Shown: one piece after another, positions 32,061-40,791 of the stretch
Position numbering within the stretch: position 1 is the first letter of the stretch
Layout: the number at the start of each line of letters is the position of its first letter
Source: Paenibacillus nanensis
GTDB taxonomy: Bacteria; Bacillota; Bacilli; Paenibacillales; Paenibacillaceae
Assembly: GCF_003583765.1 (NCBI RefSeq)
Contig: NZ_QXQA01000009.1
Coordinates: 1-64,000, forward strand
DNA: 64,000 bases
Direction: 5' to 3'
Position numbers and translations under genes: made by a program
Notes under the pieces: generated by a model
What the model saw: the letters and a program-made list of their open reading frames with translations, nothing else
Told to the model about the DNA's origin: nothing
The model's database searches: none

Positions 32061-34163
32061 TTAACCTTCCCATCCCTCTAAGAGAGGCGTACGCTCGCCG
32101 CGGTAGAGCAGCTTCAGCTTATGAAGCGCGCGCGTGCAGCCGACGTACAGCAGCTTCGCGTCGATCGTCTCATAGTTTCGGCTGCCCGCGTCCGCGATGA
32201 GGACCGCATCGAACTCGAGCCCTTTGGACAAGTATACGGGCACGACGGTCAGCCCGCCGCCATAAGTCAGCTGCTTGCTTTGTACGAGCGAGGATTCGAG
32301 CCCTTGCGAGAGCAGGTAGCGATGAATCTCCTCGCATTCGCGCGCAGTCCGCCCGATTACGGAAATGGTGTCATAGCTGCCGCTAGCCTGCCACTCCGTT
32401 ACCGTCGATGCGACCGACTGAAGCCAATTATCCTCGGCAGCCGGCTCCGTCCGGACAGGATCGCCGCTCCGGAACACCGGCACGGCCGGCTTCACGCCTC
32501 CGGTCATGCCGCCTAAAATGACGTTAGCGAAATCGATGATTTCCATCGTAGACCGGTAGCTTCGGTTCAGCTCGAAGAAATCGGTGTCGCCGTCCGGGAA
32601 CAAGTCCATAAGCTCGTTCCAGCTCTGAATTCCCGCGTAAGCGTGAATCCCTTGCTGCAAATCGCCCAGCACCGTCATGGACGGCGTCCTCTGACACAGC
32701 CGGAGCGTTTCCAGCTGAAACGGCGAATAATCCTGCGCTTCGTCGATGACGATATGGTCGAAAGGCGGGACCTTCAAGCCGTACAGCTTCAATTGGATAT
32801 AAGCCAAAGGCGCCAAATCCTCGGCTCCGGCAAGCCCCGAGCCAAGCCGCTCGGAGGTTGCTTTCGCCAGCGATTTCGGGACATCCGGCAGCGCGGTTTT
32901 GCCTTTGAACAACGAAGCATACAGCTGCAGCGCCGTAAACGCAGGAATCCGCTTCACATAGCTGTTCAGCTTCGCCATCGCCGCGGAACGTTTCTTTTTA
33001 TCCGCAACGCCACGGTGCTTCAGCTCCGACTCCAGCCAGCGTTTGATTCGGCTGGCGAGCCGGTCGCGCTTCACCATAACCGTTTCTTCGCCGTAATCCG
33101 TCTCATACCATTCGCGCATCGTCTCCGGCTTCAACGTGAATCCGTCCAGCGGGACAAACGCCGTATCCGGCACGATGCTTCCTTGCAGCTCGGCAAGCCG
33201 CCTATCAATCGCATCCTTGAAGGCGAGGCTTCCCTTCCACCGTCCCGAAGACTGCTCGATTTCTTCCTTCGTCCGCTTCTCTTCGAACCAATAGGCCATC
33301 GTTTCGGACGGATCGCTTAGCCGGACCGAATGCTCCAGCAGCTCGAGCGCCCAATCCGCGAATGTCGTTTGTCCAATATCGCCGACGCCTAGCTCAGGCA
33401 GCACGCCGGATATGTAATCGAGGAACATCCGGTTCGGAGCAAAAATAATCATCCGCTCTGCACGGATCCGTCCTTCATATTGGTAGAGCAGGAACGCGAG
33501 CCGATGGAGCGCGACGGTCGTTTTTCCGCTGCCCGCGACACCTTGGATGAACAGCGCTTTGTTCCGCTCCGCGCGGATGATACGGTCCTGCTCGCCCTGA
33601 ATCGTCGAGACGATGTCGCGCAGCTTATTGTCTTTGTTTTCACCCAGCCGGTACAACAGGAATTCATCCGATACGGCGCCTTCCTCTTGACCGCGAACAT
33701 AGCTGTCGACGAGCCTTACGATTTCGCCGTTCCGAATCATGAAGTTGCGTTTCAAATGCACGTAGCCAGACACTTCGCCGTCGGGAGATGCATAGCCGGC
33801 CGGATCATCGCCGCCTGTGAAGGAATAAAACATGCTGGCGGCTGGAGCGCGCCAGTCAATGACGAGCAGCTCGTTCCCGCCGTTTTTGGCGACGCCGGCC
33901 TTCCCGATATACAGCGGCTTCGGTTCTCCGGCATCGCCTTTGCCGTCATTCGTTAGCTCCTGAAAGTCGATCCGGCCGAAATAAGGCTCGCGCCTCGCTA
34001 CCTCGAGCCTATTTTTGCGTTCCTCCCGCTGGAGGTCCAGCATCTGCTCCGTAAAATCGTTGCCCGTATAGCGCGGACCGATCGCGCGAAGCTGAGCTTC
34101 GATATCCTGCAGCGCCGCGTTTAACCGCTCCTGCTCTTCTTGCTGAATCGTCTTTTGCGACAT
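32061..34163 (-). CDS. helD: HelD-type UvrD-like ATPase (RNA polymerase recycling factor)
   Basis: A 700-residue superfamily 1 helicase-like protein. An N-terminal coiled-coil arm (MSQKTIQQEEQERLNAALQD, EEQERLNAALQDIEAQLRAI) precedes the Walker A motif GVAGSGKTTVALHRLAFLLY near residue 210. Later come DHIVIDEAQDYSPFQLE (Walker B), LGDLQQGIHAYAG, LNRSYRSTMEI and VYLSKGLEFDAVLIADAG. B. subtilis HelD frees stalled RNA polymerase from DNA, and the N-terminal arm fits that class better than a DNA-repair helicase. ATG 34163 is chosen over 34169 because the site GGGAGG is 8 nt away. Cytoplasmic and monocistronic. Confidence 0.88.
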   Translation of the reverse strand: MSQKTIQQEEQERLNAALQDIEAQLRAIGPRYTGNDFTEQMLDLQREERKNRLEVARREPYFGRIDFQELTNDGKGDAGEPKPLYIGKAGVAKNGGNELLVIDWRAPAASMFYSFTGGDDPAGYASPDGEVSGYVHLKRNFMIRNGEIVRLVDSYVRGQEEGAVSDEFLLYRLGENKDNKLRDIVSTIQGEQDRIIRAERNKALFIQGVAGSGKTTVALHRLAFLLYQYEGRIRAERMIIFAPNRMFLDYISGVLPELGVGDIGQTTFADWALELLEHSVRLSDPSETMAYWFEEKRTKEEIEQSSGRWKGSLAFKDAIDRRLAELQGSIVPDTAFVPLDGFTLKPETMREWYETDYGEETVMVKRDRLASRIKRWLESELKHRGVADKKKRSAAMAKLNSYVKRIPAFTALQLYASLFKGKTALPDVPKSLAKATSERLGSGLAGAEDLAPLAYIQLKLYGLKVPPFDHIVIDEAQDYSPFQLETLRLCQRTPSMTVLGDLQQGIHAYAGIQSWNELMDLFPDGDTDFFELNRSYRSTMEIIDFANVILGGMTGGVKPAVPVFRSGDPVRTEPAAEDNWLQSVASTVTEWQASGSYDTISVIGRTARECEEIHRYLLSQGLESSLVQSKQLTYGGGLTVVPVYLSKGLEFDAVLIADAGSRNYETIDAKLLYVGCTRALHKLKLLYRGERTPLLEGWEG

Positions 34164-34236
34164 CTTCATTCCCTCCCAAGCGTAAAGAGCCGAGACCCTA
34201 AGGACTCAGCTTCATGTATGATTTCCTCTTGTAGCG

Positions 34237-34530
34237 TTAACCTCTGCCATTCATTCCCCATAATCCTGTTATGACAATAATCGCGATAATATTAACCGCG
34301 ACTAAATACGGAATACCTGTAGTGAACGAATGATGCTGCGTCTTATGCCGCCACACTTTCATCCCATACCATACGCCGATCGCCCCGCCGATAGCACCGA
34401 GGATAAAGAAACGCCGTTCCGGAATGCGCCTCTTTCTGCGTTTGGCGAACCGCTTATCCATGCCCATCAGCGCAAAGGCGTACAGGTTCATCGCGATCAG
34501 GTAACCGTATACGATATATAACAGCGACAT
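34237..34530 (-). CDS. DUF1294 membrane protein
   Basis: A 97-residue protein with two or three helices. It begins MSLLYIVYGYLIAMNLYAFA, with the family-typical MGMDKRFAKRRKRRIPERRF followed by GAIGGAIGVWYGMKVWRHKT (DK-x-x-A..R-x-R-x-x-E, G-G-x-x-G). AAGGAG lies 9 nt upstream of ATG 34530. It follows hrpB by 31 bp on the same strand, so they may be co-transcribed. Function unknown. Confidence 0.82.
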   Translation of the reverse strand: MSLLYIVYGYLIAMNLYAFALMGMDKRFAKRRKRRIPERRFFILGAIGGAIGVWYGMKVWRHKTQHHSFTTGIPYLVAVNIIAIIVITGLWGMNGRG

Positions 34531-34561
34531 CCATTCACTCTCCTTCTCGAAGGTCAGACCA

Positions 34562-37057
34562 TTAGGAACGCGGCTTCGCTCGATTCGTCGCCGTCGCCTC
34601 ATACGGATTGTCCGGCCAATAATGCTTCGGGTAACGCCCTTTCAAATCCTTCTTGACATCAAAATAAGCATGCTCCCAAAAACTCGCCAAATCGCGCGTA
34701 ACTTGTACGGGGCGTTGTGACGGAGAAAGCAGATGCAGCGTCAGAGGCAGCCTGCCTCGGGCAATGCTCGGCGTCTTCTTTAAGCCGAACATCTCCTGCA
34801 GCCTGACGGCCAGCACCGGCGATTCCGGATCGCTGTAATCGATCGGGATGCGCGAGCCGCTTGGCACCACGATATGAGTCGGCACCTGCTCGTCCAGCTC
34901 TTGCGACTGCTTCCAGCTCATCAGTCCGGTTAAAATCCCCGTCATCTGCAGCCTGCTCAAATCGGATAAGCTTTTGAGCCCGTAAACGTGCGGCTTCAGC
35001 CACTGCTCCATCGTATCCAGCAGCGCCTCTTCCGATACGTCCGGCCATTCGGAATCTCCGGAATGGCGCTGCATAAGCCGCATTCTGGCAAGCAGTCCAG
35101 CTCCGCTCTTCCCGAGCGGCAGCGACTCGATCCCCTTCTGCCGAATGCCCTGCAGAAGCTGATCGGCCACCAGCTCCGGATCCGGCCGTTCTAATGGCCC
35201 TTCGCTAAGCGTTAAGGCGCCGAGCCGCAGCCTTCGTCTTGCGCGAACCGCGGCAGCGGCCGGATCCCACTCCACGGCCTCTTCCTTCGTTACATATTCG
35301 GAGAGCTCGTTCTCCAGCTCCGACTTTTCGATTGCTGCAGCCAGCCGAATTCTACCTTCCGATCCGGCGTCGTCCAGCTCGCAGACGACGAGATATGCGA
35401 ATCGGGACAACGGCTGCTGTTCAGGCAGCACTGCGCCTCTCCCGTTCGCGAGCAAATACCGGCCGTCCGGCCTTCGCTGCGCAATTCGGTCGGGATAAGC
35501 TCTTGCTAGCAGCGCTCCAAGCGTGACCTCCCGGCCGCCGCCTGCCGCCTCGCCTGCGAAGCCGTCCTCCCGCAGCGTCGCTTCGAGCATCCGCTGCCAT
35601 TGCTCCGCCTGCGCCTTCACCCGCTGCGCGGCAGCCTCTCTCCCGGCGCTTCGGAGCGCGTCCACCCGAAGCTGCAAATCTACGTTGTGCTGCGAACCGA
35701 GCATATCTCGCTCGCTGAGCAGGGCGGCAAGCTCGCAGGCCAGCCGAAGCTTCGCTCCGTCGCTTCTTGCCGCCCATAGCATCGCGCCAAGCCGCGGATG
35801 CAGCCCCAGCCTGGCGATGCGTTCTCCGCTTACCGTCGGCTTTCCAGCAGCATCAAGCGCATGAATGCTTTGGAGCAGCGTCAACGCTCCCTCAAAAGCG
35901 GCTTCCGGCGGAGGGGTCAGCCAATTCAGCTCAAGCGGATCTTTGACGCCCCAGACGGCGAGCTCCAGCGCTAGCGACGCGAGATCCGCATCCATAATTT
36001 CAGGCTTGCCCTGCTCCGGCAGATGAGCATGCTCCGCCTCGGTCCACAGCCGGTAGCAGACGCCTGGCGCAAGCCTTCCCGCCCGGCCGCGGCGCTGATC
36101 AGCGGACGCTTTGGATACTTGCACCGTCTCCAGACGGCTTAGTCCGGTTCGCGGCGAAAACCGCGGCACCCGCATCAAGCCGCTGTCCACGACGACGCGG
36201 ACACCCTCAACGGTCAAGCTGGATTCCGCGATCGACGTGGCCAGCACAACCTTTCGTTCGCCAGCTGCGCAAGGCGCAATTGCAAGCGATTGCGCTTCCA
36301 GCGGCAAGCTGCCGTGAAGCTCTGCGGTCCGGACGCCCGGCGGCAATCCGGCTTCGGCCAGCCAGCGCGCCGTTCTGCGGATTTCGGCAACGCCCGGCAA
36401 AAAGACGAGCACATCGCCGGGCTCTTCCCGCAGCGCCTCGAGCACGGCTTTGCCGACAGCCGGCTCCAGCGGTCCGTTCCGTCTAAGCGCCGCGTACCGG
36501 GTGTCCACGGGAAATGCGCGGCCCTTGCTGTGAATGACCGGCGCTCCGCCAAGCAGCGCCGCGACAGGAGCGGCGTCGAGCGTCGCCGACATGACGACGA
36601 TCCGCAAATCCTCGCGGAGCAGCGACTGCGCCTGCAGGCTTAAAGCAAGACCAAGATCGCCGTGCAAATGACGCTCATGAAATTCATCGAACAGAATGGC
36701 CGCGACGCCTTCGAGCGCGGGATCCGCCTGCAGCATCCGGGTAAGGACGCCCTCCGTCACCACTTCAACAACGGTCCGCGGTCCAGCCTTCGCGTCCATC
36801 CGAACACGATAGCCGATCCTCTCGCCCGCTTTCTCCCCAAGCGTCTCCGCCATGTACGCAGCCGCGGAACGCGCCGCAAGCCGTCTCGGCTCAAGCATAA
36901 TAATCTTACCCCCGGCAAGCCATTTCTGCTCCATTAAAGCAAGCGGCACCCGGGTCGTTTTCCCTGCGCCGGGCTCGGCTACAAGCACCGCGTTGCCGCC
37001 CTTGTCTAGAGCCGCCAGCAGCGCCGGCAGCACCTCGTCAATCGGCAAAGCCTTCAT
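34562..37057 (-). CDS. hrpB: ATP-dependent RNA helicase HrpB
   Basis: An 831-residue DEAH-type helicase, full length for HrpB. Visible motifs: I (VAEPGAGKTTRVPLALM), Ia (EPRRLAARSAAAYMAE), II (LFDEFHERHLHGD, DEFH variant), III (VMSATLDAAPVAALL), and IV/V (VLATSIAESSLTVEGV). Motif VI is QRRGRAGRLAPGVCYRL. The C-terminal HrpB domain (GYSDPESPVLAVRLQEMFGL-like) is present. ATG 37057 with AGGGG upstream is chosen. Its cellular role in bacteria is unclear. RNA remodelling is inferred from the family. Confidence 0.92.
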   Translation of the reverse strand: MKALPIDEVLPALLAALDKGGNAVLVAEPGAGKTTRVPLALMEQKWLAGGKIIMLEPRRLAARSAAAYMAETLGEKAGERIGYRVRMDAKAGPRTVVEVVTEGVLTRMLQADPALEGVAAILFDEFHERHLHGDLGLALSLQAQSLLREDLRIVVMSATLDAAPVAALLGGAPVIHSKGRAFPVDTRYAALRRNGPLEPAVGKAVLEALREEPGDVLVFLPGVAEIRRTARWLAEAGLPPGVRTAELHGSLPLEAQSLAIAPCAAGERKVVLATSIAESSLTVEGVRVVVDSGLMRVPRFSPRTGLSRLETVQVSKASADQRRGRAGRLAPGVCYRLWTEAEHAHLPEQGKPEIMDADLASLALELAVWGVKDPLELNWLTPPPEAAFEGALTLLQSIHALDAAGKPTVSGERIARLGLHPRLGAMLWAARSDGAKLRLACELAALLSERDMLGSQHNVDLQLRVDALRSAGREAAAQRVKAQAEQWQRMLEATLREDGFAGEAAGGGREVTLGALLARAYPDRIAQRRPDGRYLLANGRGAVLPEQQPLSRFAYLVVCELDDAGSEGRIRLAAAIEKSELENELSEYVTKEEAVEWDPAAAAVRARRRLRLGALTLSEGPLERPDPELVADQLLQGIRQKGIESLPLGKSGAGLLARMRLMQRHSGDSEWPDVSEEALLDTMEQWLKPHVYGLKSLSDLSRLQMTGILTGLMSWKQSQELDEQVPTHIVVPSGSRIPIDYSDPESPVLAVRLQEMFGLKKTPSIARGRLPLTLHLLSPSQRPVQVTRDLASFWEHAYFDVKKDLKGRYPKHYWPDNPYEATATNRAKPRS

Positions 37058-37081
37058 CGACACTACCCCTTTTTGCTTCTG

Positions 37082-37930
37082 TTACTTCGTAATGCGAAGC
37101 ATCTGCAGCACGGGCCGGTTATCGCCAGCGAGCGACATTTCCTTGCTCAGCAGCTGAGAAGATCCGTCCCCGTCCAAAAATATCCCGTCGACAAGCTCTC
37201 CGGCACCAACCTTTTCGATAACCGCGCTGCGAAACGCTTCGAGCGTGCCGCCGTTTTCGCTGACGACCAGATACAAATTGCCCGCACCGTCGTACACCGC
37301 GCCGGACCGCAGCCTAAGATCGTCCGGGAAGGGGGCATGCTCCGCCTCCGCAATATTCCTCCAAGCTTCATCGTCCGACAAGCTCATGCTAATGCCGCCC
37401 TGCGCCCAGAAGCGGGAATGATCCTTCACCTTTACTTCGGACGCCTTCGAGACGGTCTGGACGCTTAACGTATCCGATGCTCCATCCCATACAAGGGTGC
37501 CTCGCGCATATTTCAGATTTTCCCCGCCGCTGCCGTAGCCGTTCATATCCCCGTTAACCGCATAACCGTTCACGACGCCCATGCTGATCAACGATTCTCC
37601 GTAAAAGAATCCGCCGTTAATGCCAACCTTATTGGTCAACGTCACATTTTCGTTCACGACCTCCAGCGTCACATAAGCCGGCTTGGTCTTCAGAATGTGA
37701 AGCTTCAGCCCGTTAGACGCCTCCGCCGCCTCATAGCTGTATTGCGTGATGGCCGTTAGCGGCGCGTCTGCGCGCGGGGCTCGATTGCCCAGCGAGAACA
37801 CAAGAACGGAGAAGAGGATGCCGCCTGCTGCAAGCACAGCTAACACAACCCATACAACCGTCATCACTTGTTTTCTGGTTAATGGACTGTTCCCTTTTTG
37901 ATCCACTTCGTTTTTCAGCTCTGATGACAA
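37082..37930 (-). CDS. Membrane-anchored phosphodiester glycosidase-like protein
   Basis: A 282-residue protein with one N-terminal membrane anchor (VMTVVWVVLAVLAAGGILFS) and an extracytoplasmic domain. The domain shows NKVGINGGFFYGESLISMGV, RFWAQGGISMSLSDDEAW, GAVYDGAGNLYLVVSENGG and VDGIFLDGDGSSQLL. The N-G-G-F-F and L-D-G-D/G-G-S-S/T signatures match the NAGPA/phosphodiester glycosidase (DUF2233-like) fold. TTG 37930 with GGAGG is the best start. The frame further upstream to 37966 has no clear site. It may act on cell-surface glycans. The substrate is unknown. Confidence 0.72.
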   Translation of the reverse strand: MSSELKNEVDQKGNSPLTRKQVMTVVWVVLAVLAAGGILFSVLVFSLGNRAPRADAPLTAITQYSYEAAEASNGLKLHILKTKPAYVTLEVVNENVTLTNKVGINGGFFYGESLISMGVVNGYAVNGDMNGYGSGGENLKYARGTLVWDGASDTLSVQTVSKASEVKVKDHSRFWAQGGISMSLSDDEAWRNIAEAEHAPFPDDLRLRSGAVYDGAGNLYLVVSENGGTLEAFRSAVIEKVGAGELVDGIFLDGDGSSQLLSKEMSLAGDNRPVLQMLRITK

Positions 37931-38074
37931 TGGATTCCCGCCTCCCTGACCGTCCGTAAACTTCAAGCTTTTTATTGTAACGTTATTAAGGGCTGGTTGT
38001 CTACGGTTCTATCGTATTTATTCCAAAGAAAAGCACCGCCGCCTCCCGGAAGAGCAGCGATGCCGTTTCATTGT

Positions 38075-39853
38075 TTATTGCGAGCGATCATCCAACGGGT
38101 AGAAAATAAGGTTAATCGGGAATGCCGAGCCGGCCGGCGGGCTGAACTCGATATCCAGGCTTTCTTCCTTACCTGTCGTTTTCGCCAAAATGATCATGCC
38201 GTCAAATGCGGTTAAGACGCCGGAAGCCGGCACTTTGACCATTTCGCCGTTTATTTTGAACGGGCCTTTGAACGGACCGCCTTTGGCAATAATCATGACC
38301 GCCATTTTTCTCGGCTTGTCGGAATGAATCTTATAGACGGTGCCGTAGTTGCCGAACAGCGTCGCTTCCGTCCCGCGCTGCGGGTCGAAGCCGGTCTGGA
38401 ACGGATCCTTCTTGCCGTCGCCGATGACCAGCTTCATCGGTTTCTTAAGCCCCGTCTCCGACAAATCCATCTTCCAATCGAAGCCTTCGATCTGGAACGT
38501 CCCCCGGATATGGCCGGTGAACGGGAGCTTCGGCATATCGAGCATCGATTTGGACGCTTTCTCCGCCGCCGCAAACGTAAACTGCACTTCGCCGTCCGTC
38601 TCTACATCATACATCAGGTTCACGCCGGAGCCCGGGTAGAAGTCCGGGAACTGCTTATAGATGAACGTTTCGCCCGGCGGAATCGTAATTGTCTCCTCTT
38701 CGGAATCGTTCAGCAGATAATCGACCATCGCTTCGCTTCCGATAAGATGCGCATAGATCGACGGATACACTTCGCCTTTGTTCGTCGTCGTGATCGTTAC
38801 CGGCTTGTCCGATTTATTCGTCGCCAGAATTGCGAAGCTGACCGTCTTGTCCGTACCGTTCAAATGGTCCGCGTACAAGCGTCCTTTCCCGTTCACGCTG
38901 TCCTGATACAGGATGCCCAGCTCCTTGAACGTCTCGGGGCTGTCGCTTAGAAGCAGCGTGCGCGACTTATCTTCCTTAATCGTTTTCGGGACATCCGGCA
39001 AATTGAGATAATGCTTGTTGAGCATGCCCCAGTCCGTTGGAATGTAGCCGCCTACCGGCTTCGTGAAGACCGGATATTCGACTTCGGACAAGTAGACTTC
39101 ATTCGTAACGACGACTTCGCGCGTAAACGGCGCGCTCTTCTGCCCTTTCTTATCGGTAGCGACCAGCGTAACGGGATAAGTCCCTGCCTTAAAGAACACT
39201 TCTTCATTCCCCGTCCACTCGAATTTCAGTCCTTCGGCATCCGGATCATAACTGAGATTCACGTATTTGATCGGCTCGCCGATCCGATAGGTTTCCTTGC
39301 CTAACGAAAATTTGGCGACAGGCGCCGAGTTATTAAGATCCGGATTATAATTGCCGGCTGGCTTCTTCACATAGATAACATCGACGCGGCGCAGCTCCTG
39401 ATTATATGTATACGTTGCGCCCATATATTCGGACAACCACGTCAGTTTAATCATGAGTCTGCCGTTCATCAGCATCGCGACATCGTCGAAAGGATAAGCG
39501 TAGCCGTTCACCCACGCTTTTTTATTAACGGTGTCAAGCAATATTTCATGATCAGGCGTCTCCATCAAAATGGTGCGTGTTTTCTCCTGCCATTCGACCT
39601 TCATGCCGAACGCGTCGCCGAGAAATTTCGCGGGCACATATGTTCTGCCTTTCTTCGCAACGGCGGGAGCATCTAGCGTCACCTGTTCCCCGTTCAGGAA
39701 AGCTTCATCGTTGTCCAAATAAAAAACGACATACGTCGTGCCCGCCGTCGGTGAATCCTGCGCGGCCGCGTGACTCATCGGCGCCGTCAGCAGAACCGCG
39801 GACAGCAGCACCGCAGCCGCCTTTTTCCTCGCTCCCGTTCTAAGTTGAACCAT
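38075..39853 (-). CDS. Secreted stalk-domain protein with PKD-like module
   Basis: A 592-residue exported protein. A signal peptide (about residues 1-32, ending SHAAAQ) precedes a stalk-type domain with KKGRTYVPAKFLGDAFGMKV and a second half around LMIKLTWLSEYMGATYTYNQ. A PKD-like beta sandwich (SYDPDAEGLKFEWTGNEEVF, GTYPVTLVATDKKGQ) at about 175-250 follows. A large unassigned region of about 330 residues completes the protein and has no membrane anchor. It is probably a cell-surface or extracellular protein. Substrate and activity are unknown. Confidence 0.8.
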   Translation of the reverse strand: MVQLRTGARKKAAAVLLSAVLLTAPMSHAAAQDSPTAGTTYVVFYLDNDEAFLNGEQVTLDAPAVAKKGRTYVPAKFLGDAFGMKVEWQEKTRTILMETPDHEILLDTVNKKAWVNGYAYPFDDVAMLMNGRLMIKLTWLSEYMGATYTYNQELRRVDVIYVKKPAGNYNPDLNNSAPVAKFSLGKETYRIGEPIKYVNLSYDPDAEGLKFEWTGNEEVFFKAGTYPVTLVATDKKGQKSAPFTREVVVTNEVYLSEVEYPVFTKPVGGYIPTDWGMLNKHYLNLPDVPKTIKEDKSRTLLLSDSPETFKELGILYQDSVNGKGRLYADHLNGTDKTVSFAILATNKSDKPVTITTTNKGEVYPSIYAHLIGSEAMVDYLLNDSEEETITIPPGETFIYKQFPDFYPGSGVNLMYDVETDGEVQFTFAAAEKASKSMLDMPKLPFTGHIRGTFQIEGFDWKMDLSETGLKKPMKLVIGDGKKDPFQTGFDPQRGTEATLFGNYGTVYKIHSDKPRKMAVMIIAKGGPFKGPFKINGEMVKVPASGVLTAFDGMIILAKTTGKEESLDIEFSPPAGSAFPINLIFYPLDDRSQ

Positions 39854-40080
39854 TCTCTACAACTCCTAATCTATCTAAGTATACGGCTGTTCGAGGCTAT
39901 CGCCTTATTAAGCTCACACGTATAGACGTTTCTCGACAAGAAAAGTTGCAGATCCCGGCACTTCCATTTCTATCATAATTTGGATAAAACGTTTATCCGC
40001 ATCTCTTCGTTAAGCGCATATCCGACCGCATATCCTTTTCCGTCTCGTATTCTATTAAGCGTTGCCCATTTGGGACTCTC

Positions 40081-40791
40081 TTAGACCTCTTGCTGCGTAC
40101 CGGCCGATTCCAGCACCGATTCATACACGGCTTCGCCGATTGCGCAGCCTATTGTTGTAGCCGTGCCTGCGTAAGCGTGAACCGCTCCCTGGATCGGCGT
40201 TTGACTGACTCCGATTACGATCGCGTCGCTTGTCGTCCCGGTCGCAAGCTCGCCGCTCCCGCTGTCTCGGATGCCAAGCTCCCATAAAGCGGCAGCCTTC
40301 GCCTCCGTCGCGGTCATGACCGCGTTCACCATAGCCGACATCGTCATCGCGCCTTCGATGACGAGCATGGTATTAATCGTTCCTGCGGTGTAGGCGGAAA
40401 ACGTCGTTCTTGGACTTCCCGCTTTCGCCGCATTCCTCGTCCCCGCCGTCGTACAGCATATAAGCCGGAACTTGTCACCATCCTTCTCGATGACGGATGC
40501 GTGCGTAAGCTTCGCCGCAGTGATGAGGCCGACGGTTTCGCTCGGGTTGTAACCCCATATTCTGCACTGGCGCAGCAGGTCGGATACCGGGTCGCTGCAA
40601 TCGTAATGCAGCGGCACCTTCCAGTTCACGAACACAGACGACCGGCTGAAGCCGCCTGACAGCACGGCGCTGCTCAGCGTGTACAGCTCGCCCGGAGCCT
40701 TCATCGCAATCCGATCCTCCATGAGCCGCAGCTCCAGCCCTTGCCAGAGCTCCGATTGATAGGAACTGCCTTTACGAAATGGCTGAGCCAT
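40081..40791 (-). CDS. cbiZ: Adenosylcobinamide amidohydrolase CbiZ
   Basis: A 236-residue CbiZ. Visible: LYTLSSAVLSGGFSRSSVFV, GLITAAKLTHASVIEKDGDK, LICCTTAGTRNAAKAGSPRT, GTINTMLVIEGAMTMSAMVN, TATEAKAAALWELGIRDSGS and GTTSDAIVIGVSQTPIQGAV. CbiZ hydrolyses the amide linking the aminopropanol arm, converting adenosylcobinamide (and in some species pseudocobalamin) to adenosylcobyric acid so the corrinoid can be rebuilt. ATG 40791 with GGGGAGGGG is chosen. It is the last gene of the B12 operon and overlaps cbiP by 20 bp. Confidence 0.92.
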   Translation of the reverse strand: MAQPFRKGSSYQSELWQGLELRLMEDRIAMKAPGELYTLSSAVLSGGFSRSSVFVNWKVPLHYDCSDPVSDLLRQCRIWGYNPSETVGLITAAKLTHASVIEKDGDKFRLICCTTAGTRNAAKAGSPRTTFSAYTAGTINTMLVIEGAMTMSAMVNAVMTATEAKAAALWELGIRDSGSGELATGTTSDAIVIGVSQTPIQGAVHAYAGTATTIGCAIGEAVYESVLESAGTQQEV